Positions 53,800-63,443 of a DNA stretch of 64,000 nt are shown here, piece by piece. The notes below the pieces were generated by a model that had not been told where the DNA came from, ran no database searches, and saw only the letters and a list, made by a program, of their open reading frames with translations. Made by a program: the position numbers and the translations under genes. The stretch is from Thereva unica (lineage: Eukaryota; Arthropoda; Insecta; Diptera; Therevidae). Where the stretch lies: positions 177,582,516 through 177,646,515 of the forward strand of contig OX465281.1 in NCBI GenBank assembly GCA_949987705.1, in the 5' to 3' direction. The stretch's first letter is position 1, and each line of letters opens with the position of its first letter.

Positions 53800-54985
53800 G
53801 GAAAGCGTCTTAAGTCAAAAAGAACCTTACCGGAAATGCTGTATGGAAATTTTGCCCTGGAGATCAAAACCCGGCGGATATGTTACACCCGTGGAGTTGT
53901 CCCGATAAACTCGTTGAATCCACATTGTGGCTCAATGGACCTACTTGGCTTTCAAGTGAAATGGACAATTGGCCTCATCAAAACCCCGGGCAATGCGATA
54001 CTTTATCACTAATCAGTCTTATGCTACCAGATGAGGAGCGCCAGGTAACTACATACACGAAAACAAATGTTCCAATCGATTAGCCGTTATGACAGACTTT
54101 TGCGTGTAACAGCCTATGTCCTCCGCTTTGCCATTCGACAAGGAGGCCAATACTCTAGCTTAAACATACATATATGCAAGGGAAATTCAACAAGCAGAAT
54201 TATTTTGGGTCAATTTATTAAGTGGGCCGATCACAAATCAATACGCTCATCCACTCTAAATGACTTGGATCCGTTTATAGACAGTCACGGCATACTTCGG
54301 GCCAGGACAAGAATTCTTGAAGCAGACTTGGGATATGAAGCTGAGTTCCCGAATATTTTACCTAAATTGTCTTATTTATCTAAACTCATCGTTAGGAAAG
54401 CGCACGAACAATTATTACATGCAGGCGTCAGTAAGTACCTTGGTCAGAGTAAAGAAAGGTTTTGGATAGTAAAAGCCCGACAACTAATTAAGACGACGAT
54501 AAATAATTGTGGAGTTTGTAAGCGGTTTATAAGGCGAAACCTGGAGCGCAGTCATTTGCACCCTTGCCAAAGAGAGGTTGAAGCTATATAGAGCCTTCGA
54601 AACACAGGCGTCGACTTCGCGGACCCATTGTTTGTAAAAATATACTGCAGAGGACACAACGACGAGCAAAATTTACATATTGCTATTAACGTGTGCCACC
54701 ACTCGTGCTGTACATTGGAATTGGTACCCAATCTCACTAGCGAATCTTGCGTTATCCGATGTTTTATAGCTCGCCGAGGAATCCCCAAGAGAATCATTCG
54801 GACAACGCCTAACTTTCAAAAGAGCATCCAAAAGATCTTAGTCGCGTCTTTAATTCGAAGCAAGTACAGGTTTTTGCTAATGGCCATGAATTGAGTGGAG
54901 TTTTATAGTGGAACGGGCTCCTTGGTGGGGTGGTTTGTGGGAGCGACTGGTGAAAGCATAAAGGATGTGTGGCGACTACGATCGA
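53800..54985 (+). pseudogene. BEL/Pao polyprotein: RNase H end and integrase, left part
   Basis: PGDQNPADMLHPWSCPDKLV and LWLNGPTWLSSEMDNWP (53.86-53.97 kb) are the end of the BEL RNase H region. Then YDRLLRVTAYVLRF, the integrase HHCC zinc finger (KAHEQLLHAGV ... NCGVCKRFIRR) at 54,400-54,540, and integrase core (GVDFADPLF near 54,610, RRGIPKRII, an SDNA word in another frame at 54,798). WGGFW-type motif is worn to VGWFVGATGESIKDVW. Several stops and frameshifts. The 5' part and 5' LTR are missing, and a gypsy block follows inside it. Confidence 0.85.
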
Positions 54986-55168
54986 GTGAGCTGCTGATCC
55001 ATGGTTACTCTAAAAAACCATGGATCCGAATACCGGTCAGGAAATATTTCCGCTGTGCCGTTATAACAGCGATCGATGATAAAGAGATGGAAAAAATAGT
55101 CAGTCATCACTCGATCGTTGTCCGTGCCGCCCCGTCGATAAAATGTTTCATTCAAGCCTTTCAAGCTT
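54986..55168. repeat. hairpin-rich junction
   Basis: ATCCATGGTTACTCTAAAAA and AACCATGGAT form a hairpin at 55,000-55,035; outside it ACGATCGAGTGAG (54,980) pairs with CACTCGATCG (55,109). It may be the end of the inserted block. Confidence 0.55.
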
Positions 55169-55777
55169 TCATCTAAATTCAATTAAACGTTTCTCCAATT
55201 CAGATGTATTTAGTTGATGATTGATTGTTGAGATATTTCGATGAAGATCATCATTTTGGCTATGTTCTGAAGGTAGATCTTTAGATACAACCGATCTAGT
55301 ATCTTCTAATGTTAATTCAAATTTAGGCAATGTAATGTCTTCAATTTGTGTATCGTTATTAAAGAATTCATTTTCAAACAGTTTATCATTACTATTATTG
55401 AAATTATGTTCTGATTGAACATCTTCAGCTTTTGAATTTATTTCCGGAGATATTGTTCGATTAGTTTCAAGAGTTTTGTATGTTAGTACATTCTCTTCTG
55501 TAGTTACTGATTTATTACTTTGACTATGATTAGATGAGGTTTGCATGTCATAAGTCGGGAATGTAGTTTCTACTTCTTCTTGAACACTTGATGGAATTGT
55601 TGTTTGAATAGACCGACTGTTTTCGGTATTTTCTTGATCTTTCTCAACGGATGATAGTCTGCTTACAATAACGCTTGTTCTAGATAAAGTTTGTATATCT
55701 TCGATTGCAGAATTGCGTGATAATTCAGTGATTGATAGTTCAGTGATTACGAAATTTTTAATAGATTCCGGCTCTGA
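55169..55777 (-). CDS. unknown S/T/N/E-rich open frame, 202 codons
   Basis: Open from after a stop at 55,778-55,780 to the stop at 55,169-55,171; an internal ATG at 55,546 would give 125 residues. The sequence is polar and low in complexity ([40 protein letters not shown]), probably disordered, with no signal peptide, domain or zinc motif. It overlaps on the opposite strand the start of the gypsy pol. It may be a gag-like or host fragment carried with the insertion. I do not recognise it. Confidence 0.3.
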   Translation of the reverse strand, partial: SEPESIKNFVITELSITELSRNSAIEDIQTLSRTSVIVSRLSSVEKDQENTENSRSIQTTIPSSVQEEVETTFPTYDMQTSSNHSQSNKSVTTEENVLTYKTLETNRTISPEINSKAEDVQSEHNFNNSNDKLFENEFFNNDTQIEDITLPKFELTLEDTRSVVSKDLPSEHSQNDDLHRNISTINHQLNTSELEKRLIEFR

Positions 55778-57917
55778 CTATGGTGGTTGGCGACCGTGTG
55801 GCGACTACCGCCGTTTAAATGCGATTACAGTACCGAATCGGTACCCCATACCGTTCATACAAGACTTCTCAACCATCTGTTTTGGGAAGACAATTTTTTC
55901 CACCATCGACCTACACAAAGCATATCATCAAATACAGATTGAACCGAAACACGTCCCGAAGACAGCAATAACGACACCCTTCGGCCTATACGAATTTAAC
56001 TACATGACCTTCGGGCTCTGCAATGCAGGCCAGACCCTGCAACGATTCATGCACGAGATCCTAAGAGGAAAGGAGAACGTGTTCTCATACGTCAACGACG
56101 TCTGTGTAGCATCAAGTAGTGTGGAAGAACATCGAGAGCATCTGCGCGAAGTCTCCACTATATTTCGAAAACATGGCTTGACCATAAATGTGTCTAAGTG
56201 CCAGTGGGGAAAAGAGGAGGTGAAGTTTTTAGGCCATGCCGTCAACAAGGATGGCATCCGGCCACTGGAAGAAAAAGTCGCAGCCGTAAAAAATTACGAA
56301 CTCCCAAAGTTGGCAAAGGACCTTAGACGATTCCTCGCTCTTATTGCGTTCTACCAAAGGTTTATCCCTCACGCAGTAAAAAACCAAATGATCCTTCGCG
56401 AATTAATTCCCGGGAACAAGAAAAATGACACTTCAGTAATAGAGTGGACACCGGAGACGATCGCAGCCTTCGAAGGATGCAAAAAGGACCTTGGAGAGGC
56501 GGCGTTATTGGCCCATCCCTCACCGGACGCGGAACTCGTCCTGCACGTCGACGCTTCAGAGGTTGCCATTGGGGCAGCCCTGCATCAATCGGACGGGAAA
56601 CACTTCAAGCCGCTGGCGTTCTTCTCCAACAAACTGTCCCCGGCTGAAAAAAAGTACAGTACGTACGACAGAGAGCTTCTGGCGATATACAAGGCAGTCA
56701 GGCAGTTCAGGAACTTCTTGGAAGGAAGGACCTTTCACATAATAACTGACCACAAGCCGTTAGCCTTCGCATTTAAACAGGTCTCGGATACAAATTCGCC
56801 CCGACGTACAAGGCACCTTGATTATATAAGTCAGTTCACCACAGACATACGCCATATCGCAGGAAAAGAAAACGTTGTCGCCGACACATTGTCCCGGATT
56901 GAAACGACGTCGACTGACCTTCCAGCAGTTGACTATCGTCAGCTAGCAGATCAACAGCTACATTACCCAGCCCTGCAGGATGTCATCAAGTCACCCGAGA
57001 AGTCCTCCATCGTGTTGAAGCAGTTGTCCCTCCCAAACACGGAAACTGCGGTATATTGCGACATTTCGCAAGAACAGGTACGGCCGTTCATTCCGGAGAC
57101 CATGAAACAGCAAATCTTAGCGTCCATGCACAATATATCACACCCCGGCGTAAAGGCTACGACCAAGTTAGTCAGTGACCGATTCGTCTGGCCCAACCTT
57201 CGAAGAGACTGTGCAACATACGTAAGGGCCTGCATACCATGCCAGCGTTCGAAAACACAACGGCATACGAAGACACCCGTGACAAAATACACGCCACCCA
57301 CTGAGCGCTTCGCGCACATAAACGTCGACATCATCGGACCTTTGCCACCGTCAAAGGGGTACCGGTATTGCTTAACATGCATCGATCGATTTACTCGGTG
57401 GCCGGAAGCAATCCCGATGCACGACATCACTGCGGAAACGGTGGGTCGACATTTCCTGGAAGGATGGATAGCGAGGTATGGGGTTCCCCTGAGAGTGACC
57501 ACAGACCAAGGGCGACAATTTGTGTCGGTACTGTTTAAAGAGCTGACAACGATGCTTGGGATAACTCATCTCCGAACAACACCGTATCATCCGCAGGCGA
57601 ATGGTCTTGTAGAAAGATGGCACCGAACTCTGAAAGCTGCCATTATGTGTCGAACGGAGAACAATTGGGCTGATGCCCTCCCAACTATCCTTCTAGGATT
57701 GAGATCCACATTCAAGCCCGACCTCCAAGCGACGCCGGCAGAGATGGTCTATGGTACCACGCTACGTCTCCCAGGGGAATTCCTGATGGAACCCTCAAAG
57801 AAATATGTTGCGTCAGAGTTAGTAGTAGGAGCATCATCGGTCGTTCGTAGGAGCGTCATCGGTCGTTCTATTTTAACAGCAGAGCAGCTTCAGAACTTCT
57901 TAACAGAAGCAGAATAA
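55640..57917 (+). pseudogene. Ty3/gypsy pol with PR-RT deletion and YVND
   Basis: Open for about 735 codons. The protease active site FLIDSGSD ends at 55,777 and is fused directly to the reverse transcriptase motif [15 protein letters not shown], so protease and the first RT part are deleted. RT follows with [19 protein letters not shown] and [10 protein letters not shown] (56,088): the first aspartate of YxDD is asparagine. RNase H ([39 protein letters not shown]), integrase zinc finger (HNISHPGV ... CIPCQRSK) and catalytic core ([35 protein letters not shown]) are intact. Integrase is complete, but RT should be inactive. No LTRs found. It lies within a BEL element. Confidence 0.9.
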
Positions 57918-57999
57918 GCAGTAAATTCCCGTCCACTCTCGTACATAAGCGATAGTTCTTCAGACCTAACCACTTTCTGCTCGGATCTTGCGCCACGCT

Positions 58000-58342
58000 A
58001 GCTCATTCTAATATGACTAGCTTGAATATAATTGATTTTCAACAAGCATGGAATAAACGTCTAAAGTCTACGCATTTATTCATTAAACGATGGAAAACCG
58101 AATTCATGCAACAGTTTCGTTCCGCTCATAGTAGAGAACAAAAACAATCAGGAGATTTTAAAGATGTTGTTTTGTTACATGATTCATCCTTACCTAGAGT
58201 ACTTTGTAGATTAGCCAAAATAGAAACAGTTTATGCCGGACGTGATGGAAGAATTCGATCCTGTGAATTATTTTTGTCAAACATGTCTAAGGTTCGAAGA
58301 CCTATTCAACTGCTTTATCCATTAGAAGTTTCGGATTGATTT
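58000..58342 (+). pseudogene. BEL/Pao integrase C-terminus
   Basis: FQQAWNKRLKSTHLFIKRWK, VVLLHDSSLPRVLCRLAKIE, VYAGRDGRIRSCEL and VRRPIQLLYPLEV are the C-terminal motifs that follow the BEL integrase core. The frame from ATG at 58,013 to the stop at 58,337-58,339 is intact. It continues the BEL element from 54,985 after the gypsy block. About 80 residues between the two parts are missing. Confidence 0.85.
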
Positions 58343-58365
58343 TTAAAGCACGCGCGGCCGGAGGA

Positions 58366-58539
58366 TGTTGAAAATGTTTAGAAACTCTGGACACCGATAC
58401 AAACACATCTACTCTTTTTCCCATTTGGTGATTCATCGTATAGTCAGTAAGAATACGAAGCTTGAAATAAACGCACGTAATTTGAACTTAGTCTTTTCTT
58501 TTAAATTCCCTTTTAATTATCCCGCTGGTTATTTTGTCA
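58366..58539 (+). mobile_element. putative BEL/Pao 3' LTR, 174 bp
   Basis: Follows a purine-rich GGCCGGAGGA and begins TGTTGAAAATGTTTAG, ends ATTTTGTCA, giving TG...CA. AATAAA is at 58,466. It sits at the normal distance after the integrase stop. No 5' LTR is available for comparison, so borders are tentative. Confidence 0.6.
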
Positions 58540-58544
58540 GGTAG

Positions 58545-58810
58545 TTTAACATTGCAAAAATACAGGACAAGGTTTTTTTCTTGGGGTGTGTAGAGTTCGG
58601 TGGCCGCCATCTTGGCAAAGGTGTGCAAAGGGTTTCCAATACATCTCCGTAACAGTATGTTACAGAAAATTTGTAAAGAGAGTTTTTGTTTAGAATTAAA
58701 TTATCTACAATTTATTATAAGGCTGTTTTCTCGTAAATTAAATAATTAAGAAGTTATAAGCCTTAGAACACATAAATTAGTCACAACATTTTCTTTTAAA
58801 CGTTATAACT
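58545..58810. repeat. dispersed repeat family B, copy 3
   Basis: Matches 17,235-17,560: TTTAACATTGCAAAAATACA, GTGGCCGCCATCTTGGCAAA, AAGTTATAAGCCTTAGAACA. The tRNA-like head and other half are missing. Confidence 0.85.
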
Positions 58811-59548
58811 TTTTTCCCTTCAACAAAAATAAAAATAACAATTTTTTTTAGAGTGTCTCATAACGAATAATTTTCATTCATCCATTTTTTAATTTCATTC
58901 ATTACGAACAGACAGATCAGTGACAGATTTTCTGAATAATTTTTTGACGATTTCACCTCTTACTCGGCCTAGAAATTCTCAATAGCTGGAAGTAAGTAAT
59001 AGTAACGATTAAAACACTTTAGGTTATAAGAAATGCCGATGTTTGATTAATGTGATTGTTTAGCAATTCATTGTGGTTTTTTGTTATTGTTATGGTGATG
59101 TTTTACAAAATACTAGATGGTTTAAAATGAAATTCTTTGAACAATAATAAATGTATTAGTTACTTCAATATTTTTAAATGTTGTTATACTTAAATATTAT
59201 TGTGATAGTCGTGCGAATAACATCGTTCGTTGTCATAGTAGCAGCAAGAGTTCAGTGTCTTGTACACTAGAAGCTCCCTTGGTTGATTTTAATTTCCTTA
59301 CCAACTGTCTCAATTGCTCTAAGACGATTATTAATCAATCAAAAGTTTCTCTAAATCTTCAACGATGTGTCTGTAGTAGTAGTAGCTCAAGTTTTTCTTT
59401 TATTCGCAAAAAGCCGTTTTTTAGACTTTCCGGAATTTCCATTCCAAATTCAAACAACAAAAACGCTATCTTTTTTAGAATTTTTTTCCTGTATTACCAT
59501 ATTTTTGGTTTCCTGTTAGCAAAAATTACATGGGGCTATTGTAGATTG
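58811..59548. other. no gene recognised; one short open frame at 59,255
   Basis: From 59,255 a frame reads FNFLTNCLNCSKTI ... QRCVCSSS, with three cysteines in a C-C-C pattern, and runs into the LINE at 59,549. It could be the start of a cut gene or LINE ORF1, but nothing supports either. Confidence 0.35.
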
Positions 59549-59842
59549 ATTTTTTTTTATGTGGTAGAGCTAAGCTCAGGAATCACCCTTTGTACTACTA
59601 GTCCGTCATGTCATTTGTCACGTCATGGTGCAATGTCTAGCAGTAAGCTTAGTACGGGAGGGGGGGGGTTATAAAGGTACGGGGGGATATTGAAGAAGGT
59701 GGTGATGAACCCTGTGTTTGAACTCTTGGATGTTGTATGAGCTCGAGAATACTGACTGCGAGAGATTATTCCATAGTCGAGTTGTTCTATTTACAAACGA
59801 GTTCATATTTTGTTGAATGCGTGGGGGGGTTGTAGGTTGGAC
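59549..59842 (-). pseudogene. LINE C-terminal fragment, inverted copy of 37.3-37.56 kb
   Basis: On minus: NSFVNRTTRLWNNLSQSVF, then NIQEFKHRVHHHLLQYPP. It ends in a 3' UTR nearly identical to that at 37.5 kb and a poly(A) (TTTTTTTTAT at 59,552). A G9 run at 59,659-59,668 breaks the sequence near the stop. Confidence 0.85.
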
Positions 59843-59978
59843 TAAGCAAATTGTTCCTACAGAACCAGCTTCTGCCCTAACTAACCTAACTGAAGGACAG
59901 TTCTGTCTGGAACTGCCAAATACCGTCCAGCAGGCCGATTAGCGTTCGATCAACTGACAGACAGTCCATTTAAAAAAA

Positions 59979-61747
59979 TTGTTTTCACACGTTGCGGGTG
60001 TTGCAGTAACCTCTTTAATGTGCTTAAAAGTGCTTGAGGATATCGAAAATGAAGAAAAAAGGAGACGCAGGAAGATAAAATATTCGGTAAATCCGTTCCT
60101 TTCAAAGCGGATTGATTTTGAGCTTTATTCTGATAATAAAGAGCACACAAATCTCCTCAGGTTACCTTTCGACAAATTTTGTCAGTTGTATGAATTGGTA
60201 AAATAAAAGCTTTTTTTCTCTATAGAGTTGTAATAATGTGTTTCAAGTTCATCCAATAATTAGAAAAGAGGACACCAATATGAGACAATCTATCCGTCAA
60301 AAGTAAGATTGGCTGTTACTTTAAGGTTTCTTGCTTCTGGAGATAGTTTTAAGACTCTTGAATTTCCTACCCGCATTTCATCATCCACGATAAGTGTTTT
60401 TCTTCCCGAAGTTTTAAAAGCAATTTTTGAAAGTCTGCAGCCTACATTTCTCAAGGTAATAACAAGCAAAAACCTATTAACTTGAGCACATTTATTAGTA
60501 TAAAACAACAAAAATAACATTCATTGTAATCCTCTCATGTCTCTTCCTAAAAATCGAGAGGTGTTGAGGTTGCTATGGAAATCGGTGCAAATAGCACTTC
60601 ATTCGATAAAATTTTTAGTTTCGATGCTTTGGCTGCATTTATACGTTTTCTCATGAGGCTAGACTGCATCTCCCCCATAAAAACTAACCCCTCCTCTTCT
60701 GGTAGTTTTCGCAATGAAGCATTTACATAATTGAGGAAGTGGTCTATTTCATCCTTTTCTTTTGGCCTTTCTGAAGATTTGCTATGCGCCGATGTAAATT
60801 GCAATACATTGTTTATTGCCTTTTCATATTTGTCCGCTTCGAATTTTCTTTTTGTTGCGACACCTCTTGACGGTGTAGATAAAAAAGTGAAATCGCTCGA
60901 GTTGCTATCTTCAGTATTAAACAGCGTCCTACAAAAGCAATAATGTGATTTAATTATTTTTAGTTTCCACAAAGTGAAAAAGAGTGGGAAGATATAAGCG
61001 ATGATTTTGCGAAATTATGGCAATTTCCACATACATGGAAATGTAGAAGCAAAACACATTCGAATTAAGAAACCCAATAATGCTGGATCGGAATATTACA
61101 ACGATAAAGGATTCCACAGTATAAATCTGTTAGCTTTAGTAGATGCCCACTGCAGATTTATATATATAAATGTGGGTTCTAACGGAAGGGCTTCAGATGG
61201 AGGCGTTTTCTTAAGTTCCAGTTTATACCGCTATATGAAATCTGCAGATAATTGTTTTCCTTCAGCTAAAGCATTTGAGGGCCAGTCTGCATCAATGCCA
61301 TATTTTTTTATCTCGGATGATGCATTTGCTTTGGACAAGCATATAATGAAGCCCTACAACAGATGTGGAAATCTTTCTACTATGCAAGAAATTTTCAACT
61401 ATAGATTGTGCAGAGCAAGATTAACCGTAGAAGCAGCTTTCGGGCGAATTGCTTCAAGGTTCAGAATACTTCATCGGCCAATTGAGGTAAAAGTGGAAAC
61501 TGTGGACAGTATTATAAAGTGTTGCTGCGTTTTGCACAATTATTTGACTCGTCCGAAGCAAACATCCCATTTTTTAGAAGATATCCAACCTGAGAAATTG
61601 CCAGAAACAGTACAAAATGTGTGCAGCCAGGATAAAAGTTCTTCTTACAGAAATTATACTCAAATTCGAGATGAAATTGCACAATATTGCATCAACACCG
61701 GTGATGTACCATTTCAGTGGGAAAAAATTAGAACAAAAAAATATTAA
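59979..61747 (+). pseudogene. Harbinger transposase (HARBI1-like DDE), frameshifted
   Basis: Exon 1 (to about 60,205): YSVNPFLSKRIDFELYSDNK, LLRLPFDKFCQLYELV. Exon 2 (about 60,253-60,456): IIRKEDTNMRQSI, one base lost, then VRLAVTLRFLASGDSFKTLE and QPTFLK before a GTAATA donor. Intron 60,457-60,963 ends TTTTTAG. Exon 3 (60,964-61,747): FPQSEKEWEDISDDFAKLWQ, then a frameshift at about 61,030, GNVEAKHIRIKKPNNAG, SDGGVF, PYFFISDDAFALDKH, RLTVEAAFGRI. Splicing exon 2 to 3 keeps frame. The first catalytic aspartate of the usual DGKH motif is glutamate here (VEAKH); the second (SDDAF) and the glutamate (VEAAFG) remain. At least two frameshifts, so inactive. Confidence 0.85.
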
Positions 61748-62132
61748 ATAAATAATTTCGAATATGTACCTATTACTTTCTTTTCTTCCAAATTATCCCA
61801 TGTTCCTCTTTCGGTAATTACACGATCCAGAAACTTCATTTTTTCATACCAAATTAAATTTGAAATATATGAATCCTCCGCACCTTGGCCAGATTTTGGT
61901 TGTTTTTATTTTTCATTTTGCCCCAACATATATATGTCCCACGAAGACTCTTTACTTTTTTTTAAATTAAATTGACATCTATTTTCATTTTCATTGCTAT
62001 ATCTGACCAAGCTTTGGATTTCAAATCGGATCGTTTGTAAACATTCATGTGGTGAATGTCCCACAAGCAAGGATTAGCTTCGTACAAATCTATTAATTTA
62101 AATACCTGCTCGCGAGTTAATTTATCTGCCAT
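60547..62132 (-). pseudogene. MADF-domain partner gene of the Harbinger element
   Basis: Exon 1 from ATG at 62,132: MADKLTREQVFKLIDLYEAN, PCLWDIHHMNVYKRSDLKSK, AWSDIAMKM, then a stop at 61,962 and in shifted frames VKSLRGTYI, PKSGQGAEDSYISNLIWYEK and DRVITERGTWDNLEEKK, ending at a GTAATA donor (61,776). That is a full MADF domain. The last exon, after TTGCTTTTGTAG (acceptor, exon start 60,928), reads PSRGVATKRKFEADKYEKAI, then KDEIDHFLNYVNASLRKLPE, a BESS-like tail, to a stop at 60,547. The intron 60,929-61,776 contains transposase exon 3 on the other strand. The phases of the two exons do not agree, in line with other damage. Confidence 0.8.
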
Positions 62133-62485
62133 TTTGGTCTGAAAATAAATTTTTATTTATTAAACTGAAATAATAAAATAAAATATTCAATGAGAACTTC
62201 ACAGCGTACCGATAGGGAAGCTCTTGCATGTAATTACCACTTTAAAATCACTTTTCGCCAACTTGATTTCACAAATTGTCAAATTACTTTCTAGACAGTA
62301 TTGTCGAGATTGCAATCTTGCCAGTACTGTCGCGACAGTAAAAAAGTCGCGATTGTAGACGTTTACACGAGACAGTGACAGCGACAGTAACAGTCATACT
62401 GTCCCGTGTAAAGGCCGGGTAAAACTCCAAAATGCATTTGGCGTATTTCCCCTCAGCCTGCTTACTATTTCAATTCGTCTCAACA

Positions 62486-62918
62486 GGGGCCCATACACTA
62501 CAAGGTTTTATGCGTACAAACAAGGCGTTCAAACAAAGATTGACAGTGTGTGGTTAATTTGGTTTTTGGTTTATGTTTGTCACAAAAGTTCATCCCAAAT
62601 ATCAAAATGGTTTGATATTTTTGTAGTTTTAGCTGACAGTTCAACGCATGAACTAAAAAACATTCCGTCGGGGGTTCTTTGCTGTGTTTATGTTGTTTTT
62701 ATTAATTTTTATTTTTTTTTTATGTTTATATTACAACAAATTTTTAGCATGAATCATTAGTATCAATGACTACTGATAACAATTTAATTTACTCATTTCG
62801 ACATGAAATGTTAAACAAAATGAAAACCATATAGGCAAACTCAACGTTCAAACAAGTTTGTCACAAAGTTTGTGGGACATATTTGAACGAATAAAACCTT
62901 GTGTTGTATGTGGGCCCC
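62486..62918. mobile_element. Harbinger-like MITE, 433 bp
   Basis: Ends GGGGCCCATACACTACAAGG and (inverted) GGGGCCCACATACAACACAA, both followed by GGTTTTAT.CGT and CAAAC words. Non-coding. Lies 66 bases right of the Harbinger element but has different ends, so it is a separate insertion. Confidence 0.75.
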
Positions 62919-62955
62919 TAATTTTTTACATTTTTCGTGACAGTCTTTTATTAAA

Positions 62956-63192
62956 ATGCAGAAAGTTACTCTACCGCGACTCAATGTTTCATTTCAAAAT
63001 CTTGAAAAATCTAAGTGTTTACCATGGATAACGATTTACGGAGTGTGTTTATCTAAAGGTTGGACTCCAGATATGCATTATCGGTTAGGCCCAGCAATAA
63101 GAATAGGCCATAATTGGCAAATTTCCGTTAGGGTGACAGGCCTGCCGTTACAGGATTTAACTGACAGTCTTCATTATCCTGATCTCGAATGA
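62956..63192 (+). CDS. hypothetical protein, 78 residues
   Basis: ATG at 62,956 to stop at 63,190-63,192. It contains LPWITIYGVCLSKGWTPDMH and GHNWQISVRVTGLPLQDL. No signal peptide, membrane segment or known motif recognised. Composition is protein-like, with tryptophans and prolines in place. It may be an exon of an unseen gene or an old retrocopy. It lies between a MITE and the serine protease homologue, on the opposite strand to the latter. Confidence 0.3.
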   Translation: MQKVTLPRLNVSFQNLEKSKCLPWITIYGVCLSKGWTPDMHYRLGPAIRIGHNWQISVRVTGLPLQDLTDSLHYPDLE

Positions 63193-63443
63193 AACTACAC
63201 AATTTTGCACAATATATTTATTTCTGCCGCATACTTACATATATCACTTAAATCCAGATACACAAAAAAAACATATTTATAGTATACCATAAAAAAGGCA
63301 TATAGATAGTTTTCTTATAGTGCTTTGCAATTACCATTAAAAGTAAAGGAAACGTCGACTTGGCATACGATAAACTTTCGACAAATTACATTCTTCTCAT
63401 TAAATGTTCGCTTATTACAATTATTAGAAAATAAAACTTAAGC

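Larger units (their letters stand above)
59890..62420. mobile_element. two-gene PIF/Harbinger element with interlocked genes
   Basis: Transposase exons on plus and MADF exons on minus alternate along the element. The right end reads inward CCGGCCTTTACACGGGACAG, similar to TGGTTTACACG of the 28-kb element. The left end is uncertain: GAAGGACAGTTCTGTCTGG at about 59,893 is a weak match. Exon order and borders are given under the two genes. Confidence 0.75.

Noticed and set aside
55713..57917. Intact gypsy polyprotein
   Set aside because: Protease and part of RT are deleted and YxDD is YVND.
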